Assembly: GCA_937896115.1 (NCBI GenBank) | Contig: CALBLB010000146.1 | Coordinates: 1-19,617 of the forward strand | Origin: an uncultured Succinatimonas sp. | Lineage (GTDB): Bacteria > Pseudomonadota > Gammaproteobacteria > Enterobacterales > Succinivibrionaceae | Direction of reading: 5' to 3' | Length of the DNA stretch: 19,617 bases | Part shown: positions 8,594-15,006 of the stretch, piece by piece | Layout: each line of letters starts with the position of its first letter | Position numbering within the stretch: position 1 is the first letter of the stretch | Translations under genes and position numbers: made by a program | Notes under the pieces: generated by a model | The model's input: only the letters and a program-made list of their open reading frames with translations | Database searches by the model: none | What the model was told of the DNA's origin: nothing

Positions 8594-9553
8594 TTAACGA
8601 TCACCTACTTTAGACAATACGCTTTTTGCCATTTCCATGGGAATTTCTCCCACCACGGCATACTCGCGATTTGCGTCATGCATGCGATAAATACTCAGTG
8701 CACCGACCCGTACCTCAGGAAGGGAAACCGATGAAATCGAATTGATATAAACCCTAAAAGAAAAAATTCCGTCTGAGAATTGTTGATAAGGGCAAACATC
8801 CCCGCTGTCAGGCATCTGTACCGCACCTTGGGAAACAATATTGAAATAAGGAGGAATATTTATAAATCCCCAGGCATCCTGAGGTTCGGCTTTTGCTGTC
8901 TTAAGCAGGGAAAAACGCTCAAAATCATTGTCTGACGGTATATTTAACGCATGATCATTCTTTTTTATATCCGTAGCCGAGATCTTGGTTACTCCGGCAC
9001 CCTGCGGTGTTACTACTTCAAGTTCCACAGGAAAACCGCTGCCGTCATCAACAGCCATGGCCAGACCGTAACGCAGATCGTTACGCGGCAAAAGTCGTAA
9101 TAACGAGACCTTTCTGCCGTTTAATCTGGTTCTTCCTGAAAAAATACACTGGTAACCTTTAAGCTCGTTTTTTGAGGACACCACCCGATCAAAAACCTGA
9201 GTATTGTGCCAAGACAGAGGTTTTTTTAAAGATCGGTCGTCATTAAAATCAAAACCGTCCAGATCTCGCAGGGCATACCCTTCTGACTCGCCGTTAAGCG
9301 TTTTCCACACCACATATTCCGATCCGTTTACATAACCATGTCGGTATGAAAACGGAACAATACTGCGAAGATCCCCGACGGTAGCAGTAAAGCTCACATC
9401 CGCTACAGAGAAACGATGTTGCATGTCGGTAAAAACGCTCATGCAATTGTCTTCTGCAGCCTGAACATGCAGCACACACGCAGATCCCAAAAATAAAAAG
9501 CCCACATTTTTAAAAAAGTGCAGGCTCTTGTTTTTTAAATAATTCTTTTTCAC
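8594..9553 (-). CDS. rseB: RseB, periplasmic regulator of sigma-E signalling
   Basis: Periplasmic protein that binds the periplasmic part of RseA, shields it from DegS cleavage and senses off-pathway lipopolysaccharide or lipoproteins. 319 residues (318 in E. coli). A signal peptide of about 32 residues ends near VQA/AE. The large N-terminal lipid-sensing domain includes the conserved stretch YQCIFSGRTRLNGRKVSLLR. The small C-terminal domain contains QFSDGIFSFRVYINS and the ending AVVGEIPMEMAKSVL. Overall similarity to E. coli RseB is modest; position after rseA supports the call. The start is a GTG at 9553, one base after the rseA stop and without a clear Shine-Dalgarno, which points to translational coupling. 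An in-frame shorter start would lose the signal peptide. Confidence 0.85.
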   Translation of the reverse strand: MKKNYLKNKSLHFFKNVGFLFLGSACVLHVQAAEDNCMSVFTDMQHRFSVADVSFTATVGDLRSIVPFSYRHGYVNGSEYVVWKTLNGESEGYALRDLDGFDFNDDRSLKKPLSWHNTQVFDRVVSSKNELKGYQCIFSGRTRLNGRKVSLLRLLPRNDLRYGLAMAVDDGSGFPVELEVVTPQGAGVTKISATDIKKNDHALNIPSDNDFERFSLLKTAKAEPQDAWGFINIPPYFNIVSQGAVQMPDSGDVCPYQQFSDGIFSFRVYINSISSVSLPEVRVGALSIYRMHDANREYAVVGEIPMEMAKSVLSKVGDR

Positions 9554-9554
9554 G

Positions 9555-10169
9555 TTAGTTGGAAGCCGTATTCAATACGTAACCTTTAAGGTAGTTACTG
9601 ATACGCTCCGCTTCCTGTTCCCGTTTTTGCGCAAGTTCACGTTGTTCCTGCGCACTTAACTGATGAGAGGAGGTAGCAGACTGAACGTTCTGATCAAGGC
9701 TGATGGCATTACCGCCTGCGCGATTTTGGTAACTTGCAAGGTTAACACCGCTTACGGTTCCCATGGTTCCCACGGCATTACCTAAGGATACATTGTCCTG
9801 CGCATTCCAAGTTTGATAGCCGAAAATCGTGATCATGCACACTGAAGCTGCAACTACGGTTTCAGTCAAAATGATCCCGAGTTTCTTCAGGCTTATAAAG
9901 TGCAGACCGGAAGTCTTCTGAGGAACGAATGCCTGATCATCCTGTGAAGGAAGCTGTTCATCTTTCTTAATGGCATTCATCACTTTTGACGCAAAATCAA
10001 AATCGGTCTTGTTGGGAAGTTCGTTGCGCAAAACTGCCCCGATTGCAGACCAATTCTCAAGATGGTGCTGTTCATGAGAAGTCAATTTGGAGGCAAGCTT
10101 ATCCAGAGCTTCTCCGTCAAAATTGGCACTCAAAGTTTCAAGTTTGTCTGCACTTTTGTTGATTTGCAT
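9555..10169 (-). CDS. rseA: RseA, anti-sigma-E factor
   Basis: Single-pass inner-membrane anti-sigma factor. The cytoplasmic N-terminus holds RpoE inactive until DegS and RseP cut RseA during envelope stress. 204 residues (216 in E. coli). The N-terminal anti-sigma domain (about 10-70) contains FDGEALDKL and, near 57-67, FDFASKVMNAI, both typical of RseA. One membrane segment lies at about 98-117 and carries an unusual Thr-Glu pair. The periplasmic tail (118-204) is Gln/Ala/Ser-rich and ends with a charged helix (EQRELAQKREQEAERI). The ATG at 10169 has GGAG six bases upstream, partly inside a small hairpin. The gene lies 36 bp after rpoE and 1 bp before rseB. Confidence 0.88.
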   Translation of the reverse strand: MQINKSADKLETLSANFDGEALDKLASKLTSHEQHHLENWSAIGAVLRNELPNKTDFDFASKVMNAIKKDEQLPSQDDQAFVPQKTSGLHFISLKKLGIILTETVVAASVCMITIFGYQTWNAQDNVSLGNAVGTMGTVSGVNLASYQNRAGGNAISLDQNVQSATSSHQLSAQEQRELAQKREQEAERISNYLKGYVLNTASN

Positions 10170-10175
10170 GTAATT

Positions 10176-10192
10176 CTCCGATTTTTGATCGG
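10176..10192 (-). promoter_or_regulatory. Hairpin overlapping the rseA ribosome site
   Basis: On the minus strand CCGAT-CAAAA-ATCGG forms a 5-bp stem (10178-10182 with 10188-10192) whose 3' arm supplies the first GG of the rseA Shine-Dalgarno GGAG (10176-10179). The hairpin could lower rseA initiation relative to rpoE. It is short, so the effect is conjecture. Confidence 0.4.
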
Positions 10193-10205
10193 TTGCACAG
10201 TCGCT

Positions 10206-10799
10206 TTAACCGCGAAACTGCTGCATTTTCGACTCTATATACTGACGCGCTCTGAAGATCCTGGATCTTACCGTTCCTACGGGAACTTTGACCGCATCGG
10301 CTATTTCATCATAGGAAAGTCCTTCAACTTCCCTCAATGTGAATGCCGTTCTAAGTTCGGACGGCAATTCACTCACCGCCTGAAGAATGACTTTTTTCAA
10401 TTCTTCAGACTCAATGATCCTGTCAGGAGTAGTCGCATCGGTAAGCACTCCGTGAGTGTCCTTGGATTCAAAATCCTCACCGTCGACATCCACTTGGTTC
10501 TTTTGTCTGCTCAATCCTTCAAGATAGGATTTCGCAACATTGACCGCAATACGGTAAAGCCAAGTGTAAAAAGAACTTTCTCCTCTGAAATTCGGTAATG
10601 CTTTATAGGCCTTGATAAACGCTTCCTGAGCTATATCGCTGGCATCTGCATAATCACTTACGAATTTTTGAGCAACCTGAATTATTTTATGCTGATATTT
10701 CACGACCAGCAGGTTATATGCGCTCGTCTGCCCGCCCTGAACGCGACGGACAAGCTCTTCATCGCTTGCGCTGTTTGCGTCGGTGGCATTGAGATTCAT
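10206..10799 (-). CDS. rpoE: RpoE, envelope-stress sigma factor sigma-E
   Basis: ECF-family (group IV) sigma factor directing RNA polymerase to envelope-stress promoters. 197 residues (191 in E. coli). Region 2 includes DIAQEAFIKAYK (55-66) and the FYTWLYRIAVNVAKSYL helix (77-93), which read the -10 element. A short linker with an acidic insert (GEDFESKD) follows. Region 4 has LSYDEIADAVKVPVGTVRSR (161-180), the helix-turn-helix for the -35 element. The ATG at 10799 lies about 20 nt from the predicted start of a sigma-E-type promoter, so positive autoregulation is likely. It heads the rpoE-rseA-rseB block. The neighbouring rseA and rseB settle its identity as RpoE rather than another ECF factor. 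Confidence 0.95.
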   Translation of the reverse strand: MNLNATDANSASDEELVRRVQGGQTSAYNLLVVKYQHKIIQVAQKFVSDYADASDIAQEAFIKAYKALPNFRGESSFYTWLYRIAVNVAKSYLEGLSRQKNQVDVDGEDFESKDTHGVLTDATTPDRIIESEELKKVILQAVSELPSELRTAFTLREVEGLSYDEIADAVKVPVGTVRSRIFRARQYIESKMQQFRG

Positions 10800-10824
10800 A
10801 AGCTCTTTTTAATCCTTACATGGA

Positions 10825-10852
10825 TATAGACAGGCACAGCCCGTAAAAGTTC
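10825..10852 (-). promoter_or_regulatory. Sigma-E-type promoter upstream of rpoE
   Basis: On the minus strand GAACTT (10847-10852) and TCTATA (10825-10830) are separated by 16 bp, in the context GAACTTTT and GTCTATA. This fits the known sigma-E consensus (GGAACTT, about 16 bp, TCTRA). The start point would be near 10819, giving a leader of about 20 nt. In E. coli rpoE also has a sigma-E-dependent promoter, so autoregulation appears conserved. Confidence 0.75.
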
Positions 10853-10937
10853 AAATTAATTTTGTGACGAAGAAAGCGTTTTACACTCAAGCGAGCAAAA
10901 GCGCCGCTAAGGCAGGGATCACATTCTTAGCTTGAAG

Positions 10938-10967
10938 ATTATATCCCACTTTAAAAAATCCTATGAA
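10938..10967 (-). promoter_or_regulatory. Candidate sigma-70 promoter upstream of rpoE
   Basis: A perfect TATAAT (10938-10943, minus strand) lies 18 bp after TTCATA (10962-10967, four of six matches). It would give an rpoE leader of about 130 nt running through the sigma-E promoter. That leader contains the repeats GCTAAG/CTTAGC and a GC-rich hairpin around AGCGGCGC. A 14-bp dyad, GAACT-TACG-AGTTC (10965-10978), overlaps the -35 and could be an operator. Confidence 0.5.
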
Positions 10968-11187
10968 CTTACGAGTTCTTTTGTCAATTTTGCCTCTCCG
11001 GTTTTCTTGAAATCAGGTTTGACTATGGCAAATACGTTTTTTAAAAAATGATGATCATAAATTCACTCGGCCCAAGTTCTGATCATCTTTTAACATCATG
11101 AATTATCATTTATTTGTCAGTACGAGAGGATCAGCATACCAAAGCATAAAAACACCATAGCGTCTTGCGAAGTTTACAGTGACTATC

Positions 11188-11196
11188 TGATAAAAT
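11188..11196 (+). promoter_or_regulatory. Candidate extended -10 promoter for mscK
   Basis: The plus strand reads TGATAAAAT in this stretch, a TGn extended -10 followed by TAAAAT. No good -35 lies at 16-18 bp; TTTACA is only 12 bp upstream of TAAAAT. The mscK leader would be about 100 nt. Weak call. Confidence 0.35.
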
Positions 11197-11303
11197 GCCC
11201 AGAAATTAAGCCTCATGTTTATGGCTAATTAACTCTAAAAGTTTAAGAAAAGAAACGACCCGCCGGGGTTTTCAGCTTTTAAAACTTCAAATAAGATTTT
11301 TAT

Positions 11304-14300
11304 ATGAAATCAAGAACTTCTTTTGTTCTCTGCGTGTTAAGCGCTTTATTTTTCTCTCTGAACGTCTTTGCAGCCGGCGTTATGCCCGATACCGTCAGCA
11401 CCGATGCAGGCGAGATCACGTTACCACAAGCAAAAGATCTTAAAGACGCCCGCAACACGGTAGCGTCCGACCAATCTATTTCAGACGATTCCCGTAAAGA
11501 ATTAAATGCATCATTGGATACGGCAGAAAACGATTTAGCACAGATAAACTCCACTCAGGACGCTCTTGATCAACTGCGCAAACAATTAAAATCATCAGCA
11601 CAAACCATACGTACTCTGTCTTCAACCCTATACAAAAACGAAAAACAGTACGAAAAAATTCCTTCGTTAAAAGATCGCAGTCAAAACGAAATAGATGATC
11701 TTGTTGATTCCTTACGTCGTCAGAGCTCTGATGCCCAGACTGAATTCGCTTCCTGTACTGCCGCATACAATGAGATGCAGACTCTGACGGAAAGAGCTCA
11801 GACTGCCATAACTAAGAATAATCAGGGGATCTCGGCATTAAACCGCGCCCTAAGTAGCGAGCCTGATTTAAAAGCAATCAGCGCACAATTAAAAGCTTTG
11901 AAGATTTACGCCTTGAGCCTGCAGAATGAACTTTTGCAAACTCAACTTGAAAATCATACCGAGCTTATGGACATAGCCAACTACAAGATGCGGATAGCTT
12001 CTTTAAAAAATAACTATCTGCAAAAGTATTTGGAAGCGGCCCAGGAAAAACAGAACGAGTTGCTTGCCCAAAACGGCAAAGATGATTCTGATGAGGCTTT
12101 AGCCAAGATCGCAAAGAACAATCAGGCTTTGCAAAAAGAAATTGCAACCAACCAGCAGATCCAGGGGTACATTACTTCTTATCGTCAGAAATCCGCAGCG
12201 CTTTCCTCAGATGCGCACAAAGTCGAAGCTGCTCTGGCCACGGCAAAACAGCTTTCCGATTCCGTAAGTACAGAACTTAACGGACTTGATAAAAGTTTGT
12301 TGCTTTCAAGACTTTTAAACCGCCAACAAAGTCAAATTCCGGATTTGGTTTTAAGCGAAAATCTTGATGAACTTATTCCTGATCTCACTATTTGGCTTTA
12401 CGATTTGCGTGCAGGTCGTGACAGGCTGTTTGATCTCAACGGCTATGTCGACAGTCTTATTGCCAAAAACAGCGAATTAAAGTCAGTACAGGAAAGTCTG
12501 ACCACGGTGATTGTAAAGCGCAGACAACTGCTTAACGAGCTCTATCAGGCCATGTCATCGCAACTTACCGTGGCTATCAACTTAAAGCTCAAGTATCATG
12601 AATTTATCGATCTGCGCGATAAAATCACCAATCTCATTACCGAAAACCTGTTCTGGCTACGCAGCAATCAACCCATAGGCAGAGATTACCTAATCTCAGT
12701 CATTCCTAACTTAAGTATGGAAATGGATCATTTCATTTCCCAAATAAAATCCAAAAGTTACTGGAATGAGACTGCAACCACTGCCCTGACCCTCGGCATT
12801 CCTGCAGCCTTGCTTGCCTTCATGATCTTTTGGATCACTCCGTACCTGAGGAAATTTAATAACCGTATTGCAGGAAGGCTTGACCGTAAAAACGACGGTT
12901 TATCCGTTACCCCGACAGCCATCGTGCTCAATTTTATAATGGTATTGCCAAAAGTTGTGGGATGGGCTTTCTGCGGAGCGGTGATCATCTGTCTGTGCCT
13001 TGATAACAGCATTGAGCAGATGAAAGTCATAGGTATGCTTATGTTACATATCATGGTTTTCGTTTACCTGCTGGAAATTTTAAAACCGAATTCTTTGGCT
13101 CAGCGCCATTTTTCCATGAGTCCTGACGCTTTGTATCAGGATAGAAAACTGTTAAGCGGGATTTGGTATGCATTGATCCCTATTCTGATTGTTGCAAACA
13201 TAGTCGAAACCAAATCGTCGGTGATTTTCTACGACGCCATCGGATTCCTCGTGATCATTCTCTGCTCTATTGCCATGGTAATAGTGTCTTTCCGCTGGAT
13301 ACGTACCCAATTGCACAGTACCGACGAAATGAGTGCTTTTTTATGGTTTGTGTCCGCAGCCGGTCTGCTGTTGCCGCTTGCAATTGCCATAGCCGTTGCC
13401 AACGGCTATTACTACACGACTATCAGACTTATAAATCGTATCGCATACACTTGCTACACCGTTTTAGGTTATTGGATAGTGTCCAATACGGTACACCGTG
13501 CCGTCTATGTGTTCCAATCAAAGATGCAACGCAAACGCCTTGAATCCATAAACAATATCGACGAACACAACAAAAACACTCACGAACGTGAAACCAACCT
13601 TGCTTTTATCAAGGAAAGTTTGGGACTTGAAAATCTTTCAGCCAAAGCTTTCAAACTGATAAACGGCGCTCTGATTTGCCTCACGTTGTTCTTTATGTAT
13701 TTCCAATGGAATGATCTGTCAGGAGCTTTGGGATATTTAAGAAATATCGTACTGTGGAGTCATACCGATATCTCAGGCGGCAAGGAAATCGTTACCGACA
13801 CCCTGACCTTGGCCGACGTACTCATTGCGGCCCTCATAATTGCAATCACCGTGCTTTTAAATCGCAACCTTCCGTCACTTTTGGAAAAAATGTTCATGTG
13901 GAAGGCTACCGGAGCGCAGCACCGCAGCACCAGCTATACGATCAAGATCATTACCTCTTATATCATCATGACTCTGGGATTGATTTTTGCAGCAGGTGCC
14001 GTGGGAATAAAATGGGAAAATCTGCAATGGTTGGTCGCAGCCTTATCGGTAGGCTTAGGTTTCGGACTTCAGGAAATTTTCGCCAACTTCGTTTCAGGCA
14101 TCATCATTCTCTTTGAACGCCAGATACGCGTGGGCGACATCATCACGCTAAACGGCTTGTCAGGAACCGTAAGCCGCATACGCATACGCTCCACCACCAT
14201 ACTTTCTTTTGAAAACAAGGAAGTGATGATCCCTAACCGCGAATTTCTTACTGCAGCTTTAACCAACTGGTCGCTTACCAACACCGTAACCAAGTTGGAA

Positions 14301-14642
14301 TTTACCGTAGGTATAGGCTACGGTGCCGATGTCAACAAGGCTAAAGCTGTGTTAAGTTCCATCATCCGTAAATGCCGTTTTATTGCCAAAGGCATGGCTC
14401 CTTTAATCTACGTGCAATCATTGGATGAAAGTGCAGTTACCATCATGTGTGAAGTCTATGTAGCCGAAATCGGCAAACGCAAGCTCACCATCGATTATTT
14501 ATGTTCTCAGACCTTAAACGAATTTGCTAAATACGGTATTGAAATTCCGTTTAATCAGATGGACGTTAATATCAAAAATCTTGAAAAGGGAGAATTTTTA
14601 GACGCCTTTAAACAAGGACGTATGCAAACAGAAGAAGCTTAA
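11304..14642 (+). CDS. mscK: MscK (KefA)-type large mechanosensitive channel
   Basis: Inner-membrane channel of the MscS superfamily that opens on membrane tension during hypo-osmotic shock. The 1112 residues are close to E. coli MscK (1120) and MscM/YjeP (1107). A signal peptide (1-24) ends near VFA/AG. A long periplasmic coiled-coil region runs to about residue 480, followed by about eight extra membrane segments from about 490. The MscS core begins near 905 with LQWLVAALSVGLGFGLQEIF, the pore-lining helix, then FERQIRVGD, the beta domain (LSGTVSRIRIRSTTI) and a mixed C-terminal domain (FNQMDVNIKN). The beta-domain and C-terminal text resemble MscK more than MscM, but the two cannot be separated with certainty by eye. 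Transcribed divergently from rpoE, with a weak Shine-Dalgarno (TAAGA). Confidence 0.88.
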   Translation: MKSRTSFVLCVLSALFFSLNVFAAGVMPDTVSTDAGEITLPQAKDLKDARNTVASDQSISDDSRKELNASLDTAENDLAQINSTQDALDQLRKQLKSSAQTIRTLSSTLYKNEKQYEKIPSLKDRSQNEIDDLVDSLRRQSSDAQTEFASCTAAYNEMQTLTERAQTAITKNNQGISALNRALSSEPDLKAISAQLKALKIYALSLQNELLQTQLENHTELMDIANYKMRIASLKNNYLQKYLEAAQEKQNELLAQNGKDDSDEALAKIAKNNQALQKEIATNQQIQGYITSYRQKSAALSSDAHKVEAALATAKQLSDSVSTELNGLDKSLLLSRLLNRQQSQIPDLVLSENLDELIPDLTIWLYDLRAGRDRLFDLNGYVDSLIAKNSELKSVQESLTTVIVKRRQLLNELYQAMSSQLTVAINLKLKYHEFIDLRDKITNLITENLFWLRSNQPIGRDYLISVIPNLSMEMDHFISQIKSKSYWNETATTALTLGIPAALLAFMIFWITPYLRKFNNRIAGRLDRKNDGLSVTPTAIVLNFIMVLPKVVGWAFCGAVIICLCLDNSIEQMKVIGMLMLHIMVFVYLLEILKPNSLAQRHFSMSPDALYQDRKLLSGIWYALIPILIVANIVETKSSVIFYDAIGFLVIILCSIAMVIVSFRWIRTQLHSTDEMSAFLWFVSAAGLLLPLAIAIAVANGYYYTTIRLINRIAYTCYTVLGYWIVSNTVHRAVYVFQSKMQRKRLESINNIDEHNKNTHERETNLAFIKESLGLENLSAKAFKLINGALICLTLFFMYFQWNDLSGALGYLRNIVLWSHTDISGGKEIVTDTLTLADVLIAALIIAITVLLNRNLPSLLEKMFMWKATGAQHRSTSYTIKIITSYIIMTLGLIFAAGAVGIKWENLQWLVAALSVGLGFGLQEIFANFVSGIIILFERQIRVGDIITLNGLSGTVSRIRIRSTTILSFENKEVMIPNREFLTAALTNWSLTNTVTKLEFTVGIGYGADVNKAKAVLSSIIRKCRFIAKGMAPLIYVQSLDESAVTIMCEVYVAEIGKRKLTIDYLCSQTLNEFAKYGIEIPFNQMDVNIKNLEKGEFLDAFKQGRMQTEEA

Positions 14643-14659
14643 CGCTCAAAGATACCAAT

Positions 14660-14714
14660 AAAAAGCCGTGCTGCTTACCAAAGCACGCTTGATCTGGGTT
14701 GACACGGCTTTTTT
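14660..14714. terminator. Bidirectional terminator between mscK and ferredoxin gene
   Basis: AAAAAGCCGTG (14660-14670) is the exact reverse complement of CACGGCTTTTT (14703-14713). The A-tract on one side and T-tract on the other allow termination of both convergent genes. The 32-nt spacer is long for a plain terminator loop and contains a competing hairpin, CGTGCT (14668-14673) with AGCACG (14682-14687), which uses part of the left arm. Confidence 0.75.
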
Positions 14715-14724
14715 AATTCACCGC

Positions 14725-14916
14725 TTAAACGCGTACTGAAGGGATCTCCTGCTCACTTACGGCACCCTGCTCACAAACATCCTGGCAGGCCCCGCATTCG
14801 GCACAAAGATCAGGATCGATCTCACAGTAAGTATCGTGTTCTATGATGGCATCGCAAGGGCAGGCATCTTTACAATCACCGCAGGCAGAACACAGTTCCT
14901 TATCAATAACAAACAT
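14725..14916 (-). CDS. 2[4Fe-4S] ferredoxin, clostridial type
   Basis: Small soluble electron carrier of 63 residues. It holds two complete cluster-binding motifs CxxCxxCxxxC: C9, C12, C15, C19 and C38, C41, C44, C48. Each fourth cysteine is donated to the opposite cluster, as in the family. Two extra cysteines (C21, C31) are present. The classic Pro after C19 is present, but a Glu replaces it after C48. The chain is acidic. The ATG at 14916 has GGTGA about eight bases upstream. Single-gene unit: convergent with mscK, divergent from yggS-proC. Redox partners (for example pyruvate:ferredoxin oxidoreductase or a hydrogenase) are not in the window, so its role is unassigned. A ferredoxin of this type is most common in anaerobes. 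It lacks the long C-terminal extension of the YfhL or FdxA (seven-iron) types. Confidence 0.92.
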   Translation of the reverse strand: MFVIDKELCSACGDCKDACPCDAIIEHDTYCEIDPDLCAECGACQDVCEQGAVSEQEIPSVRV

Positions 14917-14964
14917 CTTTTTTCACCATTTGCATGTAATGCGTTTGAAAGTTTTACGCTTGGT

Positions 14965-14970
14965 TATAAT
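14965..14970 (+). promoter_or_regulatory. Candidate -10 box for yggS-proC
   Basis: A perfect TATAAT lies 36 bp before the ATG at 15007. TTGAAA (14945-14950) is only 14 bp upstream, which is shorter than usual, so the -35 is uncertain. The 90-bp gap must also carry the divergent ferredoxin promoter; no clear minus-strand match was found there. Confidence 0.45.
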
Positions 14971-15006
14971 TGCTTAATCGTATCAATTTAAAGGAAAGAC
15001 GAACAA

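Larger units (their letters stand above)
10800..11303. other. 504-bp intergenic region between rpoE and mscK
   Basis: No credible gene is seen on either strand. The rpoE side holds the two minus-strand promoters listed separately. The middle (10980-11160) is AT-rich and contains the inverted repeat GATGATCA (11050-11057) / TGATCATC (11080-11087) with a 22-nt spacer, flanked by A- and T-runs. The mscK side holds an extended -10 near 11190 and a leader of about 100 nt. The function of the central part is unknown. A small RNA or remnant gene cannot be excluded. Confidence 0.6.

Noticed and set aside
11165..11196. Sigma-E promoter for mscK (GAAGTT ... TCTGA)
   Set aside because: The spacing is about 11 bp instead of about 16, and the -35 deviates from GAACTT.
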